64,000 bases of DNA. Origin: JAAXVQ01 sp964604705 (lineage in GTDB: Bacteria; Oederibacteriota; JAAXVQ01). The position numbers and the translations under genes were made by a program. Location: the NCBI GenBank assembly GCA_964604705.1, contig CAZSAP010000008.1:1-64000 (forward strand). The letters are read 5' to 3'. Shown here piece after piece: positions 23,856 to 32,422 of the stretch (positions are counted from its first letter, which is position 1; each line of letters begins with the position of its first letter). The notes beneath the pieces are model-generated. The model was not told where the DNA came from. It worked only from the letters and a program-made list of their open reading frames with translations, and ran no database searches.

Positions 23856-25136
23856 CTACACAGCAGGTGCGACTCCCACATGGGCCACGACTGCGTCCCA
23901 GGCCAACCGGGTTTGCTCTCCCGTGGTCATGTTTTTAAGCTCCACTTGGCCGGGTTGTTCCGCGGAAACAAAGAGGGTAAACCGAGCCCCCACCTTATCG
24001 GCCTTTTTCATAAGGGCTTTGACGCTTCGCCCCTCGTGTTCCAATCCGACGCGCACACCGGCCCGGCGCAAAAACGTTACATGGGTGAAGGTCTGCGCCG
24101 CATCCGGTCCCGGGTCCACCACAAAAACATCAAACAACGGTTCGGGCGCGGCTTCCGGCATGAGCTCTAAAATGCGCTCCACACCCATGGACCAACCCAC
24201 GGCAGGTGTCGCAGGCCCATCTAACTCTGCCACCAGGTTGTCGTAGCGCCCACCGGCGGCCACTGCGTTTTGCGCGCCCAGGTTGTCCGAGACCACCTCA
24301 AAGACCGTCCGCGTGTAGTAATCCAACCCGCGCATGAGTTTCCATTCGAGTTTCGGAGAAATGCCGATGCCGGTTAAGTGCAGCAGGACTTGATCCTGGT
24401 GCGAACGGCAATTCCCGCAGAGTGAATTCTGAATGTTCGGCGCCTGAGCCATGAGGGTGCGGCATCCGGGCTGTTTGCAATCAAACAACCGCAGCGTATT
24501 TTTCTCCATGCGCGCCTGACAATCCGGACAGAGCGCGCCGTGGTTGGCCTGAGCATACGCTTTGAGGGACTGAATGTATCCCGGGCGGCATTCCGGACAC
24601 CCCACACTGTTAAGCATGAGGGTGAGCGTACCCAGCCCCCAGGTTTGCAGGTAATCAAAGAGCAGCCCAATCGCCTCGGCATCCATGGCCGGGGCTGTGC
24701 TCCCTAAAAACTCCACCCCGATTTGCGTAAACTGACGAAGGCGTCCTTTCTGCGGACGCTCGTAACGGAACATGGGGCCCATGTAGAAATATTTCTGCAC
24801 GCCCCCCACGGTCTTGTCGATCTCATGCTCCACATACGCCCGCGCCACGGACGCGGTGGCTTCCGGACGCAACACCATGCGGCGCAAGGCATCCGGTCCC
24901 GCCTCTTCATCTTTGGCCGGGACATAAAACATTTCTTTGTTCACTATGTCGGTGCCTTGTCCCACCCCGCGCTCAAACAACACCGTATGCTCCACAAACG
25001 GGGTACGGATCTCACCGCACCCCACGCACGCAAAAAGGGCACGCGCGCGCTGCTCCAATTTTTGATACCGGCGCGCCTCTTCCGGGAATACATCCCGCAT
25101 GCCCTTGACGCCGCGGTAAGGGTAATTCTGTCGCAT
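23856..25136 (-). CDS. hisS: Histidyl-tRNA synthetase
   Basis: A 426-residue class II synthetase. Motif 2 is FRYERPQKGRLRQF near residues 113-126, the HisA signature is RGLDYYTRTVFEV near residues 274-286, and AAGGRYDNLV follows. The anticodon-binding domain occupies the last 90 residues. An insertion near residues 195-245 carries cysteine pairs (CPDC, CGNC), which may bind zinc, as in some bacterial HisRS. It starts 4 bases after the LpoA-like gene and is likely co-transcribed with it. Confidence 0.97.
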   Translation of the reverse strand: MRQNYPYRGVKGMRDVFPEEARRYQKLEQRARALFACVGCGEIRTPFVEHTVLFERGVGQGTDIVNKEMFYVPAKDEEAGPDALRRMVLRPEATASVARAYVEHEIDKTVGGVQKYFYMGPMFRYERPQKGRLRQFTQIGVEFLGSTAPAMDAEAIGLLFDYLQTWGLGTLTLMLNSVGCPECRPGYIQSLKAYAQANHGALCPDCQARMEKNTLRLFDCKQPGCRTLMAQAPNIQNSLCGNCRSHQDQVLLHLTGIGISPKLEWKLMRGLDYYTRTVFEVVSDNLGAQNAVAAGGRYDNLVAELDGPATPAVGWSMGVERILELMPEAAPEPLFDVFVVDPGPDAAQTFTHVTFLRRAGVRVGLEHEGRSVKALMKKADKVGARFTLFVSAEQPGQVELKNMTTGEQTRLAWDAVVAHVGVAPAV

Positions 25137-25140
25137 AAAG

Positions 25141-27429
25141 TTACTCTTCCTTCTTTAAGGTTCCTTGGTCCATTTTTAAAAAGAACGGATCACGCCGGAT
25201 CTCGCCGTCGCCTTCCACCCAGGCCTTGCCGGTCACGCCCACAAAGGCCGTTTCCTTGCTTAAGAACCGGATGAAATCATCGCGCGAGACACTGTCGCGG
25301 GGCAAGCGCCCCATGGTCTTGGCGACCAACTGCAGGGTATCGTAGGCTTGAGCCGCCAAGGTCGAGGGTGGCCCCGAGTAGGTTTCAATGAATTGCTTAA
25401 CAAAGGCTTGGGAGGCAGGGGCGGGATTGTCCAACCAAAAACCCGTGGCCAACACCACGCCGTTTAGTATCTCGGCACCTTCACGGAAGAGCCGCGGGGC
25501 GATCCAGGCATCCGGGCCGTAAACCTTCATGGTCAAATCGTAAAACGCCAATTGCGGCACCAAGGAAAACGCATCTTCCAAGGCCACCGGCAGATACAGG
25601 GCCTCGACGTTCCGGGCATTGGCTTCGGGCGCAATCAACTTCACCCAGGTTTGGTTGGCTGAAAACACTTCTTGGCCCGAACGGGCGTTCAACACACGCA
25701 CGGAAATGGCGTAATGCACCGGCATGGCCCGACCCGGCTGCTGAATCCGATCGTCGGATTCTCTCTGGTCCACGCTGCCCACCACCACATACGAAACATT
25801 CAACGATTCACTGAAGCGCTTGGCGCTTTCCTTGCCAAACGACAAGGGGGAAAGCTGCAGCTTGCGCATGGTATCAAAGGTCTGTCTTTGGGTCAGCACC
25901 TCCAACCCAGCTTGCGCCGCCAACGCATACGAAAACCGTTCTGAAATCTTTTTCCCGATTTGTTCTTCTTGCGCCAGGGCCCCGTCTTCGGTAAAGCGGA
26001 TAATGGCGACACGCTTGCCTGGCACCGGTGTCGCTAAAGCGGCTTGAGCCGGGGTAAGTCCTTGGGCCGAGGGGGCCAATTGCATGGCAATGGCCTGGCT
26101 CCACTTATCCAGAAGCGCATCCAAGGTTTTGCGTTCTTCCACTTCACGATTCTTCAAAGGTCCTGGATCAATACCACCTAAGGAAATCATATAATCCTTG
26201 AAATCCGCAGTGCCGGCCGGATACTCTACGTTGGCCACCACCTGTCCGCCCAACTGATCCACTTTCTTCACAAAAGCATCGGTCAGACTGCGATCGTAGC
26301 GGCTTTCCGAGTGCATCACGCTGACCCGGCGCAACCCTTGGCGCAAAACAAGATACTCGGCCATGGCCTCGCCCTGCTGTTCATTGGTCAGCAGGTAGCG
26401 GAAAAAATACCCCGACTTTCCGGTCAGCCCGGCATCGGACGCCGACGGACTGATCACGGGAACACGCAACTTTTCCAGGTGAGGCAAGATCGCCTTGGCG
26501 GAAGTGGAGAGCACCGGGCCGATGACAGCTAGAACTTTTTCTTCCTCAACCAAACGGGTTAATTCTGCCAAAGCAATACCGGTGTTGGCCTCGCTGTCGG
26601 CCACCATGAGTGAAATCCGCTCGCTCTCGGGCCGATGCGCATTGGCATTTTGCAAACCCAGGTCCAAGCCTTGTTTGATGGCCTTGCCGTAGGGGGCGTA
26701 CGGACCGCTCAACGGCAATAAACACCCGAGCTTGAACCGATTGATGGGCACTAGGGTCTTGGCCTTCTCGATGAGATCCAAGGCACTGGAGGCATACTCG
26801 TGTTGCGGATAGGCTTCAATGAATTGTTTGAAAAGCTTTGTGGCTTGTTCGGAATTGCCTGCGTCCAAAGTACGCTTGCCCGTTACAAACAAAGCCTGGG
26901 CGGCCCAGGGGGTATCGGCGTATTGCGTGCGTACTTTGGCCACTTCGGCCAGAGAAAGTTCATCGTTAAGGGTGTCACGCCCCAACATTAAAGCCGCGGT
27001 CTTAAGCTCCGGCTCCACCTTGGCACCCGGCTTGACGAGTGGATACAGAATCCCCAAGGCCGCCATGGCATCCTTGGTTTTAACCCGCGTGCGCGCCTGC
27101 ATGTAACGCGCCACACCGGCCCACTCGGAGTGCGGAAACCGCCTTAACAGGTCTGCGTAGCCTTTCTCGGCCGCTTCCCATTCCGAACGGTTAAACGCAT
27201 CTTGCGCGATCCAAAAATAGGCTTTCCCACTTTTAAATTCCGTGGGATGAGCTGCGACCTCGGCCTGAAACGCCCTTAGCTCTTCCGACGAGATCGCAAC
27301 ATACGGGTAGCGTAAAATATTTTCCGGGGTTTTGCTGAGTTGTTGGGTGGCACACCCTGCGCATCCGAGGGTGAACCCCAACACCGAAAGCATCCATTTG
27401 AATTTCCGGGCCAAGCGGTGCAAAGGCAT
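25141..27429 (-). CDS. LpoA-like lipoprotein with TPRs and an inserted CsgG-like domain
   Basis: A lipoprotein (LGCAGC lipobox) of 762 residues; the ATG at 27429 overlaps the preceding stop. TPR-like helices cover residues about 55-230. Residues about 235-455 and 640-745 form the two parts of a periplasmic type I binding fold, as in ABC amino-acid receptors and LpoA, with GCLLPLSGPYAPYGKAIKQG at the start. Between these, residues about 470-640 look like a CsgG/FlgO-type domain (KRVAIIRFTEDG, SYVVVGSV, ARSGQEVFSANQTW). LpoA activates penicillin-binding protein 1A from the outer membrane. The inserted domain is unusual. It heads with the OmpA-like and DUF4398-like lipoproteins an envelope operon. 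Confidence 0.8.
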   Translation of the reverse strand: MPLHRLARKFKWMLSVLGFTLGCAGCATQQLSKTPENILRYPYVAISSEELRAFQAEVAAHPTEFKSGKAYFWIAQDAFNRSEWEAAEKGYADLLRRFPHSEWAGVARYMQARTRVKTKDAMAALGILYPLVKPGAKVEPELKTAALMLGRDTLNDELSLAEVAKVRTQYADTPWAAQALFVTGKRTLDAGNSEQATKLFKQFIEAYPQHEYASSALDLIEKAKTLVPINRFKLGCLLPLSGPYAPYGKAIKQGLDLGLQNANAHRPESERISLMVADSEANTGIALAELTRLVEEEKVLAVIGPVLSTSAKAILPHLEKLRVPVISPSASDAGLTGKSGYFFRYLLTNEQQGEAMAEYLVLRQGLRRVSVMHSESRYDRSLTDAFVKKVDQLGGQVVANVEYPAGTADFKDYMISLGGIDPGPLKNREVEERKTLDALLDKWSQAIAMQLAPSAQGLTPAQAALATPVPGKRVAIIRFTEDGALAQEEQIGKKISERFSYALAAQAGLEVLTQRQTFDTMRKLQLSPLSFGKESAKRFSESLNVSYVVVGSVDQRESDDRIQQPGRAMPVHYAISVRVLNARSGQEVFSANQTWVKLIAPEANARNVEALYLPVALEDAFSLVPQLAFYDLTMKVYGPDAWIAPRLFREGAEILNGVVLATGFWLDNPAPASQAFVKQFIETYSGPPSTLAAQAYDTLQLVAKTMGRLPRDSVSRDDFIRFLSKETAFVGVTGKAWVEGDGEIRRDPFFLKMDQGTLKKEE

Positions 27430-28364
27430 CACGGCGTAGTCGTGTTCTCCGATTTCCGTTCAAGGATGATTTCCACACGCCGGTTCAACTGTCTGCCTGT
27501 TGCAGACGTGTTGGAAGCAATCGGACGGGAGGGCCCCATACCGACGGCCTGTAGATTATCCAACGAAATGCCCTTTTGATTCAAGTAGTTCAATACACTT
27601 TCCGCACGCGCCTGCGACAAGGTATTGTTGGACAACAAATCGCCGGTACTGTCGGTATGTCCTTCGATCTTCACTTTATAATCCGAGTACTCTTTAATCA
27701 ACAGAGCCACTTGATCCAGCTGACTTAAAGCCCCTTGCTGGAGCCGGGAACTGCCACTGTCAAAAAGCACCTTGCCGGATAAGTTGATGACCAAGCCACG
27801 CGACTCCCGCGTGACTTGGGCGTCTTTGATTTTTTGGGCTTTGCGCAGCATCTCCGCTTCGCGTTCGGCCGCAGCGCGCAAACGCGCTTCTTCCACCTTG
27901 GCGGCCTGGGCCTCGGCGGCTTTTTGGTCAGCCAACAGGCGCTCTTGTTGCGCTTTTTGCAAATCCTTCATGGTGGAATTCAATGCCTGGTTTTTCTGCA
28001 TCAGGGCCATCAAGACCGTTTGCTGCGTGATCAGCGCCTGCTGGACATGTTCATATTCTTGCTCGGCTTGCCGGCGGCGCGCATTGGCTTGGGCAATCTG
28101 AGCGTCGGCCTGGGCCTCAAAACACAAATCTTCAATGGTGCTTAAGCTTTGTTCGGCCGAGAAGGCCGATTCGGCTTTATCCAACTGACGCCGCGCCAGT
28201 TGAAAATCCTCGGGAACCAAAAGATCCGCATGATCCTTCTGGGCCATTTGCAGAGCGGTGCGCGCATCCAACAAAGCCTGCGGAACCATCGTCGGTACCG
28301 TGGCGCATCCGGCCGCACCCAACATCAAGGCCAACCCACCCGCAAGCAGTACGCGCCGCATCAT
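27429..28364 (-). CDS. DUF4398- and OmpA-domain lipoprotein
   Basis: A 311-residue lipoprotein (LGAAGC lipobox near residue 20). Residues about 30-115 are a DUF4398-like helical region (LLDARTALQMAQKDHADLLVP), residues 115-185 a long Gln/Ala-rich coiled coil, and residues about 190-305 an OmpA C-terminal domain that binds peptidoglycan: KVLFDSGSSRLQ, KIEGHTDSTGD, LSQARAESVLNYL and NRRVEI. It tethers the outer membrane to the wall. Its start and stop codons overlap those of its neighbours, which indicates translational coupling. Confidence 0.9.
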   Translation of the reverse strand: MMRRVLLAGGLALMLGAAGCATVPTMVPQALLDARTALQMAQKDHADLLVPEDFQLARRQLDKAESAFSAEQSLSTIEDLCFEAQADAQIAQANARRRQAEQEYEHVQQALITQQTVLMALMQKNQALNSTMKDLQKAQQERLLADQKAAEAQAAKVEEARLRAAAEREAEMLRKAQKIKDAQVTRESRGLVINLSGKVLFDSGSSRLQQGALSQLDQVALLIKEYSDYKVKIEGHTDSTGDLLSNNTLSQARAESVLNYLNQKGISLDNLQAVGMGPSRPIASNTSATGRQLNRRVEIILERKSENTTTP

Positions 28365-28831
28365 GGCTTCACCTCACCGGTGGCCGCAGCCGTGGTCCCT
28401 GCCGGAACCGGTACTGCCACCAACGCCTGAGCAGAAAGGGTGTTCATCTCTGCGGCGGGAAGCGAGAGCATGGCGGACTCGGTTTGCTTGCGCAACGTGT
28501 TTAGTTGATCTTTCGCGCCGGTCAATTTTTCTTCAGCGCGTTTTTGATCGGTCTGGGTCTTGGCGACGCGGGCGTAAATGGTGGCCTTTTTGGAGAAGGC
28601 AAACGCCCGCTCAAATTCGCGGTTGGTGTACGCATCATTGGCAATGGCCAAGGCATCTTGGGCATGTCTTAAATTTTCAGGAGAAAAGGTTTTGGCATCC
28701 ACACGTTCCGCCGCTTCCACGGCCACGCGGGCATTGGTCATTTGCTCCACAGTCATGCGGGTGTCGATGGTTCCACAACCGGCAAGCAGGCAGCATAGCC
28801 CAAGAATCCAGGGGGTTTTTTCCATTGGCAT
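28361..28831 (-). CDS. DUF4398-like lipoprotein
   Basis: A 156-residue lipoprotein. The ATG at 28831 is chosen because GGAG lies 6 bases upstream; a GTG at 28843 is a longer option. The lipobox is LLAGC near residue 16. The mature part is a helical repeat with the DUF4398-like pattern: AVEAAERVDAKTFSPENLRH, then DALAIANDAYTNREFERAF. Its stop codon overlaps the start of the DUF4398-OmpA gene, and the two share the N-terminal domain type, so they probably act together at the envelope. Confidence 0.82.
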   Translation of the reverse strand: MPMEKTPWILGLCCLLAGCGTIDTRMTVEQMTNARVAVEAAERVDAKTFSPENLRHAQDALAIANDAYTNREFERAFAFSKKATIYARVAKTQTDQKRAEEKLTGAKDQLNTLRKQTESAMLSLPAAEMNTLSAQALVAVPVPAGTTAAATGEVKP

Positions 28832-28880
28832 AGACGGCTCCACTCCTGTGTTGGATGGCGTAAAAAGTGCTAGAAAACAG

Positions 28881-28922
28881 AACGGTGGAAACCTAAAAGA
28901 AAACTTCTAGGCCTCCACCGTT
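28881..28922 (-). terminator. Terminator after the small lipoprotein gene
   Basis: AACGGTGGA (28881-28889) pairs with TCCACCGTT (28914-28922), with further inner pairing of CCTA / TAGG. On the minus strand it is followed by CTGTTTTC. It lies about 20 bases past the small lipoprotein stop codon. Confidence 0.6.
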
Positions 28923-28940
28923 AATAGGTCAAACTCATGA

Positions 28941-29141
28941 TTACTGAGCCGGAGCCGCAGCCGGAGCCGCCTCCTGAGCCGCAGGGGTGTTTTCACCCGC
29001 CGCCGCCGCCTGATCAGCCGCCGGAGCTGCCTGCTCCATAGCCGGAGCCGCTTCCTGAGCTGCTTCTTGTTTCTGTCCGCAGCCGCTCACCATCACGCCA
29101 GCGATCATGATACCAAGCACCAACATCATCAACTTCTTCAT
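28941..29141 (-). CDS. Small Ala/Gln/Pro-rich lipoprotein
   Basis: A 66-residue protein. The first 21 residues are a type II signal peptide (MVSGC lipobox). The mature 45 residues are almost only Ala, Gln, Glu and Pro (QEAAP and PAAD repeats), so the mature protein is probably extended or disordered. A strong ribosome site GGAGGTG lies 7 bases before the ATG. It has its own near-consensus promoter at 29221-29249 and a terminator at 28881-28922, so it is a single-gene unit likely expressed at a high level. Lpp-like abundance is possible but no Lpp homology is seen. Confidence 0.82.
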   Translation of the reverse strand: MKKLMMLVLGIMIAGVMVSGCGQKQEAAQEAAPAMEQAAPAADQAAAAGENTPAAQEAAPAAAPAQ

Positions 29142-29177
29142 CTAGTTTCACCTCCTCACTTTGGGAATAGGCAAATT

Positions 29178-30536
29178 TCAAATAAACGCCATATTGGAAA
29201 AGCAAAAGTAAATTGGGCAAAGTATAGCGATTGCACCCATTTTTGTCAATATGTTATTTCGAGTTTTTTTCTTCCCGGCGGATTTAGCCCGTGACACATT
29301 GCCCTTTGTTCCCCGGGGCGTTTTAAGCGCGTTTTCCACAACCGGAATCAAGCCCGAGGCCCGAATCACACGTACGGTTTCAGCCGCAATCATATATTCT
29401 TCCCGGGTCGGAACCACCCAAACTTTTATTTTGGACCCTTGGGCATGGATCGGCGCTTCTTGGGAAATGTTTTTTCTGTTTTTGCCCGCATCCAATTTCA
29501 CGCCGATACCGGTCAAGCCCCGGCAAATACGATCCCGCAAGTAGGGGCTTTTCTCACCAATCCCGGCGGTAAACACAATGGCATCGGCCCCTCCGAGCGC
29601 CACATGATACGCCCCAATGTATTTTTGAACGCTGTAGACAAACACATCGAGCGCCAAACGTGCGCGTTCATTTCCCGCCTCTGCCTGGGCAATCACTTCA
29701 CGTAAATCATTGGACACACCCGAGAGTCCTAAAATCCCGCTCTCTTTGTTCATAAGCTTATCCATTTGCGCGGGCGTGAGGTGTTCGCGTTCCATGATAA
29801 AAGGCACGATGGCCGGATCCATATCCCCGGTTCGGGTCCCCATCACCACGCCGGCCAAGGGCGTCAAGCCCATGCTGGTATCCACGCAAGTGCCACCTTG
29901 CACCGCTGCCAACGACGACCCGTTCCCCAGATGAAGGGTAATCACATTTATGGACGCCGCCTTTTTCTTCATAAGTTCCGCGGCCCGCTGAGAGACATAC
30001 TTATGCGACGTACCATGAAAACCGTATTTGCGGATTTTGTAATCGGTATAAAAACGATACGGCAAGGCATACATGAAGGCCTTCGCGGGCATGGTCTGAT
30101 GAAAGGCGGTATCAAACACCGCAACCTGAGGGGTTTCCGGCATCATTTTTACGCATGCATCCATCCCTATGTAATTGGGTTTGTGCAACGGCGCCAACTC
30201 ACGTCCCACGGGATTTTGCCGAACCACTTCATTGACCAGGGCGGCGTCGGTGTAATCCGGCCCCCCGTGAACCACACGGTGACCCACTGCAAACAAATCG
30301 GAAACCTGGGAAATAAGTTTATCGGTTTTCATTTGCTCCATCATGAGCAGGATCGCCTGCTCATGATCCGCCACCGGACGCGACGGCAAGGTTTTCTTTT
30401 CCTTCCCCACTTTGCAGGAGAAAAGCGAGAGCGGCTCGCCGATTTTTTCAATCAGCCCCGACGCTAATTCTTCCTCACCTCGGAACAAGGTATATTTCAA
30501 GGACGAACTGCCACTGTTTATCACCAAGATCAACAC
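29178..30536 (-). CDS. ackA: Acetate kinase with a C-terminal extension
   Basis: ASKHA-family kinase that interconverts acetyl phosphate and acetate with ATP or ADP. The GTG at 30536 (LILVINSGSSSLKYTL) fits the family N-terminus and has GGAAGG upstream. FDTAFHQTMP, HLGNGSSL and GLTPLAGVVMGTRTGD are signature motifs. The enzyme domain ends near residue 396 (AAETVRVI); acetate kinases average about 400 residues, but this frame continues some 55 residues through a basic stretch and ends with KMGAIAILCPIYFCF. The tail overlaps the promoter of the small lipoprotein gene. A lost stop codon or a frameshift is possible. Confidence 0.93.
   Translation of the reverse strand: MLILVINSGSSSLKYTLFRGEEELASGLIEKIGEPLSLFSCKVGKEKKTLPSRPVADHEQAILLMMEQMKTDKLISQVSDLFAVGHRVVHGGPDYTDAALVNEVVRQNPVGRELAPLHKPNYIGMDACVKMMPETPQVAVFDTAFHQTMPAKAFMYALPYRFYTDYKIRKYGFHGTSHKYVSQRAAELMKKKAASINVITLHLGNGSSLAAVQGGTCVDTSMGLTPLAGVVMGTRTGDMDPAIVPFIMEREHLTPAQMDKLMNKESGILGLSGVSNDLREVIAQAEAGNERARLALDVFVYSVQKYIGAYHVALGGADAIVFTAGIGEKSPYLRDRICRGLTGIGVKLDAGKNRKNISQEAPIHAQGSKIKVWVVPTREEYMIAAETVRVIRASGLIPVVENALKTPRGTKGNVSRAKSAGKKKTRNNILTKMGAIAILCPIYFCFSNMAFI
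29221..29249 (-). promoter_or_regulatory. Promoter of the small lipoprotein gene
   Basis: Minus-strand -35 TTGACA at 29244-29249, 17-base spacer, -10 TATACT at 29221-29226, near consensus. It lies within the last 70 bases of the ackA reading frame. Confidence 0.75.
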
Positions 30537-30660
30537 AACCGTCACCTTCCGTATATCAGATTCGTTTTAGGTTTTGAAACAACCCCGCTCAGGATTTTTT
30601 CAGGACGATATCATATGCTCTCCGAAGGCTTTTTTCCAGTTTTTTATATCCCTATCAATC

Positions 30661-30703
30661 GGAATAAAAAAAGCGGACCTCAACGGCCCGCTTTTTTTAT
30701 TCC
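30661..30703. terminator. Strong bidirectional terminator
   Basis: A 16-bp perfect stem, 30661-30676 with 30688-30703, made of GGAAT, seven A and GCGG paired with the reverse, and an 11-base loop. A-run and T-run flank the GC part so it works on both strands. It ends the minus-strand V4R/80-residue transcript before ackA. Confidence 0.8.
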
Positions 30704-30711
30704 AACCTTGA

Positions 30712-30954
30712 TCATAATCGTAAAACAGCTTGCGCCGCTTCTTCCGCGCGCTGAGGGTTGGCAAAATTCCCAATCGCTTTGCGCACATACTCCGAGAGCA
30801 AGGGCAAATCCGCCCGGGTGATGTCCTTGGGCAATTTCCCCAAGCGCTTGCATTGCGTAATTAAAATCGGCTCAGGAAAATGGCTGTACTGCGAAATGAG
30901 ATCACGCAATCGTTTAGACAATTCATTGTATTCAACATCCAAGGCCGCCATCAT
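30712..30954 (-). CDS. Small hypothetical protein (80 residues)
   Basis: An 80-residue, mostly helical protein, MMAALDVEYNELSKRLRDLI at the N-terminus, with no signal peptide and no recognised domain. GGGGTGG precedes the ATG pair. It starts 15 bases after the V4R protein gene and is followed by a strong terminator, so it is the last gene of that transcript. The position suggests a role with the sensor proteins. No function is assigned. Confidence 0.65.
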   Translation of the reverse strand: MMAALDVEYNELSKRLRDLISQYSHFPEPILITQCKRLGKLPKDITRADLPLLSEYVRKAIGNFANPQRAEEAAQAVLRL

Positions 30955-30968
30955 TCATTCCACCCCTT

Positions 30969-31610
30969 TTAAGATTTAGCTAAAACATCTTTGGCATAAC
31001 CATCCAATTTATCAAAGGGCGCCATGATAAATTCGCAACGTGAATCGCCTTTGGCCGTGCAACGAACTTCCCGGGCATGCACTTCCAACCCATAGGCCTC
31101 CGAACACCATCCCGCCGAATACCCTGCGCTGAAGAAACAAATCGGATGATGGCTCTTTATGCCTTTACGTTTATAAATTTCCGATTCAAAGGTATTGGGA
31201 TGCTGATAATGCAGAAAGTAATTCTCATCGGGGGATGGACTCGAGGTATCAAAGATATCCACAAAGGCCCAACCGGTGTGTGAAAACAAAACCGGTCCGG
31301 TGGACAATTTTTCAGCCGGATCTTTCACACCACGATTCGCAATAAACGCCTTGCCGTCGGCTCGCCCGATGACGCGCGCCATGCTGTAAATAAATTCCTG
31401 AGCTTGTTCTTCCCCAAAGGAATTTTCCAATTGCTCAAACAGAGCCGCAAACATGCTCTCGGCCCGGACCAATACATAGCGTTCACCACCCAAATGAATG
31501 GTCCCTTTTTCAGGTTCGCGCTTATACTCTTGGAACATTTTTTCTACATAGTTTTCCGCCACTTGGAACAAACCTTCGAACGGAGCCGGAACTTTAACAG
31601 ATTTAACCAT
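30969..31610 (-). CDS. V4R-domain sensor protein
   Basis: A 213-residue soluble protein of the V4R (4-vinyl reductase) type, a small-molecule-binding domain related to XylR sensory domains. The signature is clear near residues 163-200: GYSAGWCSEAYG, EVRCTAKGDSRCEF, with paired Cys (C-x7-C) as in other V4R proteins. The N-terminal 60 residues form helices. No DNA-binding or enzymatic domain is attached, so it would signal through another protein. A close architecture is seen in the next gene upstream at 31712-32272. Confidence 0.85.
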   Translation of the reverse strand: MVKSVKVPAPFEGLFQVAENYVEKMFQEYKREPEKGTIHLGGERYVLVRAESMFAALFEQLENSFGEEQAQEFIYSMARVIGRADGKAFIANRGVKDPAEKLSTGPVLFSHTGWAFVDIFDTSSPSPDENYFLHYQHPNTFESEIYKRKGIKSHHPICFFSAGYSAGWCSEAYGLEVHAREVRCTAKGDSRCEFIMAPFDKLDGYAKDVLAKS

Positions 31611-31645
31611 ATCTCCACTCCTTTCAATTTAAAATCAACGAGATC

Positions 31646-31674
31646 ATTTTAACCATTCAAAAATGTTTTGTAAA
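31646..31674 (-). promoter_or_regulatory. Promoter of the V4R gene
   Basis: Minus-strand -35 TTTACA at 31669-31674, 17-base spacer, -10 TAAAAT at 31646-31651. Confidence 0.45.
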
Positions 31675-31711
31675 TGTTTTGTTAGATTTATATCTGATTA
31701 TTACGCTTAAT

Positions 31712-32272
31712 TTATTTCCATCGGATTTCAAAAATGCACGCATCGGCTCCACGGGCCAGGCATTGGGTATGTACGCATTCCACCATGCGGGCACCCGTAA
31801 GTTCCAACAAACTTTCTAAATACGGAACCAATAAACATTCATGTTTATGTGGTATTTCGGGGAAATTGGTTAACTTTAAGACCGCGTGTTTTTCCTCAAG
31901 CTGAGCCAAGTTCAATTGGCCTGAATCGTAGAATTTGCCTAGCAGTTGTCCGGTTTTTTTCAAGATACTCTCCGGACTGCTAAGCGAAAGTAAGATCCTG
32001 TACGCACCGCGCCAATGCCGGGTGGCCATATCGCTTAACAGGCTTTTCGCGAAGGTTAGGTCCCCACGCCCGAAGACTTTGTCCACGGCAATAATATTCC
32101 GCAGAACCAAACCGAGATCCACCCACGAGGTAGCCGTAATCTCACTTTCATACAAGGCTTTGCGATCACCTTGGCTTAAAAAAGGCTTTACAGCCTCAAG
32201 ACAGCTCTCACCGTATCGCTCGGCTAAAAGGCTATTGAATGTTTGCAGATGAATGCCGCGTAATGAGCCCAT
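31712..32272 (-). CDS. Second V4R-like sensor protein
   Basis: A 186-residue soluble protein. The last 30 residues, CVHTQCLARGADACIFEIRW, carry the C-x7-C and trailing hydrophobic strand seen in the V4R protein at 30969-31610. The first 150 residues are helical, and similar to DUF2378/haem-NO-binding-like sensors in layout, but I cannot confirm the family. It has its own promoter (32298-32327) and a good ribosome site AGGAGGT. Together with the next gene it forms a pair of probable input sensors next to the partner-switching genes. Confidence 0.65.
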   Translation of the reverse strand: MGSLRGIHLQTFNSLLAERYGESCLEAVKPFLSQGDRKALYESEITATSWVDLGLVLRNIIAVDKVFGRGDLTFAKSLLSDMATRHWRGAYRILLSLSSPESILKKTGQLLGKFYDSGQLNLAQLEEKHAVLKLTNFPEIPHKHECLLVPYLESLLELTGARMVECVHTQCLARGADACIFEIRWK

Positions 32273-32297
32273 ACTGACCTCCTGGCCATTTCTATGT

Positions 32298-32327
32298 CAG
32301 TATAGTCTCGGTTGTTTGAAATGAACA
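32298..32327 (-). promoter_or_regulatory. Promoter of the second V4R-like gene
   Basis: Minus-strand -35 TTGTTC at 32322-32327, 18-base spacer, -10 TATACT at 32298-32303. Confidence 0.45.
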
Positions 32328-32422
32328 AATTAGGCGCGCAGGGAAAAACACACTAAAAATTTAAGAAAAATAACGATGTAAGGATACACTGACGAGGCAG
32401 AAAATAAAAACCTTGGTGTGGT

